Made by a program: the position numbers and the translations under genes. Source: Vitrella brassicaformis (taxonomy: Eukaryota; Sar; Vitrellaceae). From it: DNA of 41,235 bases. The stretch lies in assembly GCA_001179505.1 (NCBI GenBank), contig CDMY01000047.1, positions 99,847-141,081 of the forward strand. Direction: 5' to 3'. Below, piece by piece: positions 11,781 to 20,878 of this stretch. The stretch's first letter is position 1; the number at the start of each line of letters is the position of its first letter. The notes under the pieces are model-generated. The model was not told the origin of the DNA. It saw only the letters and a program-made list of their open reading frames with translations, and ran no database searches.

Positions 11781-13451
11781 TCAGCCATGAGCCACCCGCC
11801 CGGCGGCTCCACGGGCATCGTCGGTCGCTGACGGCACTTGGCCACGATGAGGTGTCATGACGCGCAAGCCCACGGGTGTCCTCTCACCCCAACAGACAGC
11901 CTTTTGAGTGTCGGTACTTTCTGTCTGTCTGTTTCCTCGTCTGTTTGCGTACCTCTGGGGAGCAAGCCCGGGGTGTTGATGTACTGCCCTGTGTATGTGT
12001 ATGCCCCCCTCGTGCCCTGCCCGCCCCCAGCCGTGCCGCCGTAGCCTGCAGGCGGCGCCATCGGTCGGTAGTTGTGAGCCATGCTCATGGGCGGCACAGG
12101 CAGATGGGGGTACTGCGGCGACTGGTAGTAGTAGAGGTTTGGCGGCACGGGAGCCGGCGGGTGGTAGGGGGGGCGATGGGAGGCTGGGCCTGCTGCTGTG
12201 TGTATGGAAGGCGGGCGATATTTGGCCGCACGGCAGCAGAGCGAGGGTGGACGGGAGCTGGCGACACGACAGGTGCACCAGCAGCACCAGCACCAGCACC
12301 AGCAGCGGACCTGATCGAATCAATCCAGCCAAACAGACGGAATGAATGAGAGTGCATACAGGATGATGCCTGTGGCTTCTGTTGGCCTACAGAGTAGCTG
12401 CCGGGAATGCCTCCTGGACGAGCGATCCGTCAACGCTGAGACACCAGACAGACCCACAACAGACACAGATAACCAATGCCATTCGTCCATCCGTTCTCTG
12501 TGCCGTCCGCCCTCTTGTCTGACCCACCTGCCGTGTCCAGCCCCCTGCCCCTCCCCTGGCTGCACTCCACCACCACCACCAGCAACACGCCCACTAATAC
12601 CCGCCTGCATGACGGACACAGACAGAGAGAGATATACCAACGATGGATTCATTCCCCTGTCTGTCGTGGCCGTGCTAGCTTACCAATGCCACCTAGATAC
12701 CGTCCTCGCGAACCCCCCTCCTCCTGCGCCCCTGCCCCCACCATCGTTGCCACCACGACGCCCACCGCTATCTCCATCCCTCGCCACACACGCCGCATCC
12801 CGTAGCCCATCTGCCGCTGCCGCTGTCGCCGCCCCCTCTGCTGGTCTTGTCGGTACCACACTGGTCAGCACCTCCCGCAGCTGCCCAGCGACGTCATCCT
12901 CCTCAGGGTCCTGTTCGTTGTCCTGTCGCTCGATGGCTGGTGGACTCTTGATGGTGTTGTCGCGACGGGGTGCGGCCTGGGCGGCGCTGCTGCTGGCCGA
13001 GGGGTGAGTGGGGGCGTTGTTCATGTTGGCAGAAGTGCTGGCAGCCGCGGCAGCACCAGCAGATCCGGAAGACGACTCCTACACGACAACAGAGAACAGA
13101 GAAGGTGCATTTGGATGGATGGATGGATGGGTGGGCGTGTGGGCATCAGTTGGGTGAGCACAAACCTGTATTTATTTGGTTGATTGAGGGGGGAGGGGGA
13201 GGTTGGTCCTGTCTCCCGCTATGTCCACCATCCCCACCCCCACCTCGACCACCACCAGCCCTCTCCGTACCGACCTCACGCCAAGGCGCAGCTGCTGCAG
13301 CTGCCGCAGCAATGGCAGCAGCGGGGCCATTTACCACCGCTCGGTCCTCTGGGGGATCCTGAGCCTGCTCGTCCTGGATGTCTTGGGCGGTCCTCAATGA
13401 CGTCTGGGGATCGTGTTGGTCGTCAGCTGCTGGCGGAGGGCTGTGGGACAT
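11781..13451 (-). CDS. Unrecognised Ala/Pro/Tyr-rich low-complexity protein, frame interrupted
   Basis: Proposed exons are 13166-13451, 12701-13078, 12528-12604, 12360-12413, 11953-12310 and 11781-11827. The start is an ATG opening MSHSPPPAADDQ. The N-terminal half has poly-Ala and Gly/Arg stretches and an acidic patch (ERQDNEQDPEEDD). The last long exon is Pro/Tyr-rich (NLYYYQSPQYPHLPVPP). No known domain was recognised. Two junctions are off by one base. The first exon ends in phase 1 but the second is open in phase 0. Within 11953-12310 the good frame changes at a run of seven C (minus strand, 12167-12173). If the run had eight, the exon would stay open and its phase would fit the last exon. 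I suspect homopolymer sequencing errors rather than a dead gene. The composition suggests a disordered RNA-associated protein, but this is only a guess. Confidence 0.5.
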
Positions 13452-13580
13452 GGTTGTCTTGGACGCGACTGCTCGCAGCCCCAGACGCGGCCTACACGAA
13501 GGAAGAAAAGAGAAGAAGGGACATGGGCATGGATGGAAGGATGGACGGATGTGTGTGTGTGGGGGGGGGGGGGATCGATG

Positions 13581-13880
13581 NNNNNNNNNNNNNNNNNNNN
13601 NNNNNNNNNNNNNNNNNNNNNNNNNNNNNNNNNNNNNNNNNNNNNNNNNNNNNNNNNNNNNNNNNNNNNNNNNNNNNNNNNNNNNNNNNNNNNNNNNNNN
13701 NNNNNNNNNNNNNNNNNNNNNNNNNNNNNNNNNNNNNNNNNNNNNNNNNNNNNNNNNNNNNNNNNNNNNNNNNNNNNNNNNNNNNNNNNNNNNNNNNNNN
13801 NNNNNNNNNNNNNNNNNNNNNNNNNNNNNNNNNNNNNNNNNNNNNNNNNNNNNNNNNNNNNNNNNNNNNNNNNNNNNNNN
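13581..13880. other. Assembly gap of 300 N
   Basis: Exactly 300 undetermined bases. Both edges carry the same sequence: a GTGTG stretch, a long G run and GATCGATG, ending at 13580 on the left and repeated at 13881-13904 on the right. The gap may be a nominal placeholder between overlapping contig ends or sit in a tandem repeat. No gene content can be inferred. Confidence 0.95.
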
Positions 13881-14026
13881 GTGTGGGGGGGGGGGGGATC
13901 GATGAGTGTACCGCTATATAGTTGCGAGATTAAGAGTGCAGGTTCAGCCCGTGTCGCGTGCAAAAGGGTCACACTTACAACAGATATAAAATGTAGGCAG
14001 CAATAGAATCCCCCCTACCCCCTCCC

Positions 14027-15692
14027 TCAGTAGCAGCTCTTGCGCTTTGGGGTTGGGCGGGTGCGTCGGGCTGCTGGCGGCTCGAACCTGAGAGACACAC
14101 ATGGACAAAGACACACAAAGAGGTGTGAGGGCCCATCCAATCATCTTGTTCTCGTGTGATGGTCGAGTCACTTACCACGGGCTGGCGGCGCACTCGGCGA
14201 GCGTCGGGCGCTTGGTGGGGTCCGCCTCGGTCATCTGCGCTAGGAGCGCCACACACTGCGGTGAGAGGTCGCGGCGGCCAAATAGGGGCTGAGGTGACAC
14301 TAACACACAAACATAGGCCCACACAGAGCACATTCACGTGGCCACAGGGGGAATGCTTGCATCACTCCAGCTCACCGGCGCGTATGGTGACCTGTCTGAG
14401 ATATTCTCGTGGCCCAGGCACAGCAGCTGTCTTATCAGACGCCTGCAAGCATAAGACACGAGCCACATGAACATAATGCCGCTACCGTTCAGTCTGTCCA
14501 TGTGGCGTGCAAGTCGGCTGACCCTATGACATGTACGGCGGCCTTCTCGGCGTCGAACAGACCGTGGGGCACGAATGTCTGCACACGCAAGACAACACAC
14601 ACATCCGGTGCGAATGGGCGTGTTGATGTCTGTCGCCTTGCACCCGGCCGTGTGGGTACCTCTGGGGCATGGATAAAGAGGGAGCCGACGAGGTTGGCCT
14701 TATTGCGCACGAATGTGTTGCCCTGTGTGCACGTCAGACACATAGAGAGATACGCGCCGATGTGGTCGCTGGTGCATTGCGCGCGCGTGTGTGTGGATGT
14801 GTACCTGCGAGGGGTCGGAGAGGAGCGCGTTGCCGGAATCTATCATCTTCAGGTCCTCCCCGCCAGCCCTCTCGAACATGATATTACCACAGTGGTAGTC
14901 CCTGCAGCAGACAGAGGCGACACAAATGGCGACAGATATGCCGAATGAGCAGAAAGAAGTGCGTCTGTGCAGCGGCTCTCTGCATCCACGTGTGTGTGCT
15001 GCGTACCCGTGTTATACTCCCCGCGCTATTAGGCCCTTGTTGGCCGTGACGAGCTGGCGGGCCCATTCCCTGGCGAGGGACTCGGTGACGGTGCTGCGCC
15101 CGTAGTTGTCGACGTAGATCGCCGACGGGCCAGCGCACCGGTCATACAGCGAGCCCCCCGCCAGGTACTCCAGCTCGAAGAAGGATGCCCCCTCCATATG
15201 ATAAACTTGCACCCAGACAGATGCCAACCACACACGCCACGCCATGGTATGCCATTCCGTGTCATGTGTCCTCCCTCTGCATGCATGTGTCAGTGCAGCC
15301 ATGTGCTTACCCCCCTGAGCTGCACGACCTTGTCCAGCCCCTGCAGGCGGCCCAACACCATCATCTCCCTATGCACTACGTCAGTTGTCCATGTAGTACT
15401 TCCTCCCCATCTGGTCCTTGGCGTAGGCCCTTTTGTTGGCCACCTTTCGCAGCGCGCACACCCTCCCCGCATCGCGGCGGCGGGCGAGGTATGCCGCGCC
15501 CTTGCTGCCCTCTCCCAGCGGGCCGTCGTTGGTGAAGAATGGCTTTGGGAAGCATGGTCCGCTGCCGAGAGGGCTATCCCGCTGCACATAGTGCACGGGG
15601 ATCGGGGAGGGGTGCTGCAGTGTTGGCGGTGCGGTGCTGTTGCCAGATGGGCCAAATACGGCATGGCGCAGCTTCTCGAGCAGTGGGATCAT
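14027..15692 (-). pseudogene. Protein kinase copy A, frameshifted, DSG instead of DFG
   Basis: First of three paralogous protein kinase genes. It shares the eight-exon layout and even the intron sequences of copies B and C. The first exon (15311-15692) encodes a glycine-rich loop (LGEGSKGAAY) and a VAIK-like lysine (CALRKV). It has a two-base deletion near 15383, after KYYMDN, relative to the other copies, which brings in a TGA. Its length falls two bases short of a whole number of codons. Later exons encode the catalytic loop variant DYHCGNIMFE. The metal-binding motif is MIDSGNA (near 14845-14865), where copies B and C have MIDFGNA. APE-like FIHAPE and C-lobe LSPQCVALLAQMTEADP are retained. 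It ends in Lys/Arg and Cys residues at 14027. It is probably a pseudogene or pseudokinase. An assembly error cannot explain both the indel and the DFG substitution. Confidence 0.75.
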
Positions 15693-15974
15693 CGCGTCAC
15701 TGCTGCAGGTAGAAGATTGTCGACTTGCTGAGGCAAAAAGGAAGAAGCGGAGGAAAGGTGGAACTGCTGTGACGACCACACGGATTGAAGCCACGTACCG
15801 TCTGTTGAGAACAATGTCGAGGAACGGAGACGGGTATCAAAGAAGAGATCATCATCTCATCTGAACACAAGACATGAAGGGAGACCGGTCGCACGCACCT
15901 GCACACACACCAGCACACCGACACACATATGCTCACACACCAACACCCGCAACACCCCCCTCCCTCTCTCCTCT
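15693..15974. other. Upstream region of kinase copy A
   Basis: About 280 bases separate kinase copy A from the decayed fragment to its right. No convincing exon was found. The minus-strand frame of copy A stays open upstream to an ATG at about 15794, so a longer N-terminus is possible. A CA-rich stretch (about 15900-15950) precedes the next fragment. Confidence 0.35.
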
Positions 15975-16285
15975 TCCCGACCTGTGCCTTGTGTGAGACC
16001 ATTGATGTGTCTGAGCCGTTGGTAGTACTGTAGACGATGCCGATGAGATGAAGATGTCTGTGGGCCTCCATGAGCCCCCCGAACAGGCCGCTGTACGTAC
16101 ATGGGCTCGGTGCCGTAGTATGTACTCGACGCCGGTCTGTGTGAGCGCCTTGCCGAAGTAGTCAGTCGATGCTGTCTGTCGTCCCACTCGTCGCCCTTGT
16201 CCTCCTTGTCCAGAGGCAGCCCCGGCCGCTTGAACATACGCAGATACACGACAACAGAATGAACCGCTGATCTCCATCTGGATAA
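15975..16285 (-). pseudogene. Decayed or frameshifted coding fragment, unrecognised
   Basis: Three consecutive protein-like segments appear in three different minus-strand frames with no plausible intron between them: VYLRMFKRPGLPLDKEDKGD (about 16190-16260), then DYFGKALTQTGVEYILRH (about 16115-16170), then MEAHRHLHLIGIVYSTTNG (about 16015-16072). The last ends in KAQ followed by a GT donor-like site near 15981. A CAG acceptor-like site precedes the first at about 16280. The segments look like one ordinary protein with two single-base shifts. I do not recognise the family. It could be a pseudogene, or a real gene in a stretch with sequence errors. Confidence 0.4.
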
Positions 16286-16378
16286 GAGAATGGAGTCATC
16301 ACTTTTCACTGACCGAACCTTCCTCTGTGTCGCTGCTATGCCAACCGAGTATTAGACACCCCCGAAGTCGACTTTGCT

Positions 16379-17901
16379 CTACGCCAACCCCACCATCTTG
16401 CCGCGCACGTCCTTGTACTTGTAGCCGTGCTTGTGGTTGATCTTGAGTACCAGGCGGCCGAGTTCGGCGGCCCACTTCATGCGGAGGTCGGTCTCGTCGA
16501 AGTTCCGCTTCAAAGACTCCTTCACGGCAGTCTGAGCACACGCGCACAATGAGACGCGGACAAGAAACACGCTCTCTGTCTCTCTCTATGTGTGAACGTG
16601 CTGTAACCGTACGAGTCCTCCCAGTGGAATGTTCCATATGGCGAAATCATAGCCTACAAATTCCACGACATACATTGCATGTATCATTGGCTTTCTCCTT
16701 ATCCCACAGTCACTTCCAGTCCTTGCTATTTCATTGTGCTTTGTGCGTATCTGTGAAGGTGACCTTGTCCAGCAGATCGATGATCTTCGGCTCCATCTCC
16801 CCCCGCCCTTCTCCGGCCCATTAAGCTCCGCCTTGAGTTTGACGGGCTCGGGCGAGCCGGTGGCGGTGCCCACGGCAGCGAGTGGCGTTGGCTACACAAC
16901 CAGCAGAATCATCACCAGAGATGAATGTCAAGACAAAGGCAATGATGCTCTCACCTCTCAGCCGGGCCAGCCCTTTGTTCTTCTTGATCTCCTCCTTGCG
17001 CCTCCTCTCCCTCTTCTCCTCTCGGACCTCCCGGGTGTCGACACCCTCTGCTTGCGCATCAGAGCGATCCGTGTGTCGTGCGTGTGTCGTGTGTGCGTGT
17101 GTGCGACGACCCACTTGCAGCAGGGTCGGCTCGGCTGTGGTTGCTCAGCTTCTCTCCTCTCCAGCTGGTCCATACATAGCGTTCTGCCTGCATCTACGAG
17201 CATGCAGGCCAGACAGACAGACAGACAGACAGGCAGACAGGCAGGCAGGCAGACAGGCAGAGACAAACACACACACACACCAGAAAAGAGAGGAAGAGAT
17301 GTGAGGGACACAATTGAAGACGTCACTTCTCTCTTCTGCCTGTCTTGACGTGCGTACCTGCGCCAAGGTAGGCTGCTGTCCTGATATGAACCAACGAACG
17401 AAGCCAGCCAAGAAACAAAGGACAAACAACACAAACAAAGGACAAACAACCCAGACCCTCACAAACAACGTACAAGGGCTAGCTACCTTGCTACACACAA
17501 ACAAACATACATAAAGATGCGGACACGCATACACACACGGCTGGCGGTCTCTATTCATTTCACTTGCATGCCACGCGTCTATCGGTCGGTGGGGGAGCGG
17601 AGGAGTTAGTTGGATTGATGATTTTGATATGTTAAGGGCGAATTAAGGGTGTTTGTTTCTGTGTTGCCGAGGTGTAGATGCGCGTCCACAAAACGGGGCC
17701 GGGTTTCGTTACCGTTTGTTTGAAGCGTAGAAGGCCATGAGGTGGGCGGGCGATGAGGCCATGGGCGTCGATCGAGGAGAGATGAGGAGCCAGCGAAAGC
17801 TTGGGCTCTTGTTCCTTCTTGCACAGAGAGAGAGACGATGGGGCGAAACTTCACTTACCTGTTTGGGAGACGGCCACCAGGAGAAACAGCCAAAATCTCA
17901 T
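16379..17901 (-). CDS. Small signal-peptide protein, probably plastid-targeted, unrecognised
   Basis: Exons: 17859-17901, 17713-17817, 17358-17380, 17115-17187, 16955-17047, then 16764-16810 (or 16764-16891), and 16379-16531. The short form gives about 178 aa in frame. The first exon encodes a hydrophobic leader (MRFWLFLLVAVSQT). The next residues include RAQAFAGSSSLLDRRPW, an A-F-type motif followed by a Ser/Arg-rich stretch, as in bipartite leaders of complex plastids. The mature part has a very basic helix (VREEKRERRRKEEIKKNKG) and a C-terminus MEPKIIDLLDK, AVKESLKRNFDETDLRMKWA and KHGYKYKDVRGKMVGLA. No family was recognised. The long form of the sixth exon fits the splice phases but contains an in-frame TAA (16821-16823), while another frame of that exon looks protein-like. 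A weak acceptor at 16811 avoids the stop. The model is therefore uncertain in the middle. Confidence 0.55.
17205..17262. repeat. (CAGA)n/(CAGG)n microsatellite inside an intron
   Basis: Tandem tetranucleotides CAGA then CAGG lie within the intron of the small signal-peptide gene between exons 17358-17380 and 17115-17187. On the coding strand this is a pyrimidine-rich TGTC tract ahead of the acceptor at 17188, a pattern seen in several introns here. Confidence 0.8.
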
Positions 17902-18294
17902 CTGCACGCCAACCTGCAGGGCACGTGAGGCCATCACAGCAATGAAAAGGACAATGCAGTGGTCCTTGAACATCACATCCATACACCATACCGTCACCGC
18001 AGCCAACAGAAAAAAAGAAGGTACTCACCTGAGAGGATGTTCAAAGTTTGAAGACAAAGCAAGGCGTCGGCGCACTCAGCTGACGCCAGACAGGCGTCAG
18101 ACAGTCGCCAACGTTCAGCAAAAGGCAGGGCGCCACCGGCGAAGGCCTTGCTCGTGGCACGGCGGTAGAGGAAGGAAGTGGCAGGCGAAATCCGGACGAG
18201 TTGGGAGGGGCGGGAGGGGATGGGGCGGACCACATAAGCCAAAAAGCAAGTGAAAAGAAAACGGGCTATCTGTGGCCGAGAGAAGGCTGGAGAG

Positions 18295-18473
18295 CCGAAA
18301 CGGTGGAAAAATCTGACAAAAACAATCCATTAGAATCAATGTAGGGTTTGTGGGGTTTAGGGTGTCCCGTCGAGAAAACTGATTCTCGCCGCCTTCCTCG
18401 CCAACCCGTCCATTAAGCGAAATTCGTGATGGTGACTGTCCATCAGCAGTGGCATGTCGGCGGGCGCTCCGGC
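18295..18473 (+). repeat. Duplicated 5' end of the RING-BRCT gene (copy in front of kinase B)
   Basis: This segment matches 22549-22737 in the same orientation with only a few substitutions and one indel, near the TTCGTGATGGTGACTG stretch. It begins at CCGAAACGGTGG and ends just after the shared start codon and the codons for MSAGAPA. At the right-hand locus it is the leader and start of the RING-BRCT gene. Here it forms the leader and start of kinase copy B. Confidence 0.85.
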
Positions 18474-20141
18474 GGATGACCAGCGAAAGCAACAAATGTT
18501 GAGTTTCCTCTCCAGGCTGCTTAGCCGTCCCGCTCTCTCCACCCCCAGCAGCGCACCGCCCTCCCCGATCCCGGTGCATTGCGTGCAGCGGGACACACCA
18601 CTGGGCAGCGGGCCATGCTTCCCGCAGCCATTCTTCAACAACGACGGCTGCTGGGAGAGGGCAGCGAGGGCGCGGCATTTCTCGCCAGCCGCCGCGATAC
18701 GGGGAGGGTGTGCGCGTTGAGGAAGGTGGCCAACAAAGTGCGGTACGGCCTTGACCAGCTGGGGCGGGAGCTGTATGCGGACTCATTTGATCTGGTGCAT
18801 AGGGAGATGATGGTGTTGAGCCGCCTGCATGGGGTCGACAAGGTGGTGCAGCTGAAGGGGGTAAGCACATGGCTGCACTGACACATTCAGGCACAGAAAG
18901 GGCACAGAAAAGGAGATGGCATATCATGGCGTGGCGTGTGTGGTTGGCATCTGTCTGGGTGCAGGTTTATCACATGGAGGGGGCATCCTTCTTCGAGCTA
19001 GAGTACCTGGCGGAAGGCTCGCTGTACACCCGGTGCGGTGGCCCGACGGCCATCTACGTCGACAACTATGGCCGCAGCACGGTGTCCGAGTCCCTCGCCA
19101 GGGAATGGGCCCGCCAGCTCGTCACGGCCAACAAGGGCCTAATAGCGCGGGGAGTATACCACGGGTACCCAGCACACACACGTGGATGCAGACAGCCGCT
19201 GCACAGGCGCACCTGGTCCGGCTCATTCGGCATGTCTGTCGCCATTTGTGTCGCCTCTGTCTGCTGCAGAGACTACCATGCCAACAACATAATGTTTGAG
19301 AGGGCGGGCAGCCAGGACCTCAAGATGATAGACTTCGGCAATGCGCTCCTCTTCGACCCCTCGCAGGTACACATCCACACACACACACACGCAATACCCC
19401 AGCTGACCCCATCGGCTCACATCCCTCTGTGTCTGATGTGCACACAGGGGAACACATTCGTCCCTAATAGGGCCAATCTCATTGGCTCGCCCTTCATCCA
19501 CGCGCCCGAGGTACCCACACGGCCGGGTGCAAGGCGACATCAACACAGCCATTCACACCGGATGTGTGTGTTGTCTTGCGTGTGCAGACCTTCGTGCCCC
19601 ACGGCGTGTTCGACGCCGAGAAGGCCGCCGTATACGCCATAGGGTCAGTGCACCTTCTATTCCGCATGGACACGGTGAATGGTGGCGGCATTGTGTCCAT
19701 GTGGTTCGTGTCGTCTGCCTGCAGTCGCTTGATTAGGCAGCTCTTGTGCTGGGGCTACGAGAATATCTCTGATACGTCAGCCTACGCGCCGGTAAGTTGG
19801 AGTGCTGCAAACATTCCCCCTGTGGCCACGTGAATGGGCTCTGTGTGTTTGTATGTGTGTGTTGGTGTCACCTCAGCCCGTGTTTGGCCGCCGGGACTTG
19901 TCCCCGGAGTGCATAGCATTGCTGACGCAGATGACGGAGGCCGACCCCACCAAACGCCCGACGCTGGACGAATGCGCCGCCAGCCCGTGGTAAGTGACTC
20001 GACCACCACACGAGAATGCGCCGAGTGGACGGGCCCTCACACCTCTATGTGTGTCTTTGTCCATGTGTGTCGGTCAGGTTTGTGCCGCCCCCGCCCACAC
20101 GCACCCGCCCGGCACCGAGACGAAAGACCTGCTGCTGCTGA
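18454..20141 (+). pseudogene. Protein kinase copy B with captured 5' end, frameshifted
   Basis: Eight exons: 18454-18860, 18965-19164, 19270-19366, 19448-19510, 19588-19643, 19725-19791, 19877-19989, 20078-20141. The first six codons after the ATG match the start of the RING-BRCT gene, then kinase sequence follows. The glycine-rich loop LLGEGSEGAAF and the lysine in CALRKV are in a different frame from the upstream PSPIPVHCVQRDTPLGSG. One base is missing near 18648 compared with copies A and C, and the 407-nt exon is one base short of fitting the next exon. The remaining motifs are those of an active-looking kinase: an alpha-C-like Glu in VHREMMVLSRL, catalytic loop YHGDYHANNIMFE (non-RD, HGD in place of HRD), KMIDFGNALLF, FIHAPE, and C-lobe LTQMTEADPTKRPTLDE. 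About 355 codons in all. It is either a recent pseudogene or a gene with a base error. The substrate is unknown. Confidence 0.8.
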
Positions 20142-20878
20142 GCCATCCTCTACCCCACTCCCCCTCCGCACTTCTCTCTCATCTGACGGCCCTGAGATCT
20201 CAAGCCGACGTCCACCTGACCTGACCCAATCGAGTAGACAAGGGAGGCGCCAGGGTGTGGTGTTGTTGATGGGGAGATCTGCTTTTGCGTATGTGTTCCG
20301 GGTGGTGGTGCTGGCATGGTGCGGGTGTGTGTTTCCCTTGATTGTACAGCCCCCCGGCTTTTTCGCCCCTCGTCTCCGTGCATAGCTAGCGCGAGTGTGC
20401 GCATGTCTGTGTGGTGTGGTGGCTTTCTGTCCGTGTGTTCCATCCAGTCAGTGCCCCTGCGTGGAGCGTATGGATGCATCGCATCCACTGACGCACCGCC
20501 CGTGGCCGGCCGGCCACAGAGAGACCAATGAATGACCCACCCCGCTACCCCGCTTTGCCCCACCCATACAGCGCTCTACTCCGTCTCTCTTTGTATGCGA
20601 GACATACGACTTCATGGAAGGGATGATTGGTTGATGACTAACTCGGCCTGCGTCATGCGCCTGAATGAGTGTGGGAAATCTGAATCCGACGACCAGGCTG
20701 AGTGTGGGCACCAAAACACACACGGGCTACCACCAGCCAGACGGTGCACGTAATACACGTCCATCAGGGGCAGAACAGACAACAGAACGACTGTCTGTGG
20801 GTGCGTCGCATGCGAAGGGGTCACACTTACAACAGATATAAAATGTAGGCAGCAATAGAATCCCCCCTCCCCCCTCTC
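20142..20878. other. Spacer between inverted kinase copies B and C
   Basis: About 740 bases lie between the 3' ends of convergent copies B and C. No exon was recognised. The right end (about 20819-20857) carries the 3'-flank sequence shared with copy A. This spacer would be the loop of the large inverted repeat made by B and C. Confidence 0.5.

Noticed and set aside
17145-17558. Cys/Val/Leu-rich minus-strand frame resembling a membrane protein
   Set aside because: The hydrophobic pattern comes from translation of TGTC and GT repeats. Only the short GQQPTLAQ part is kept, as an exon of the signal-peptide gene.
18340-18365. TTTAGGG words near kinase B and the RING-BRCT gene, suggesting telomeric DNA
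   Set aside because: Single units inside the duplicated leader (also at 22610 and 8028), with no tandem array.
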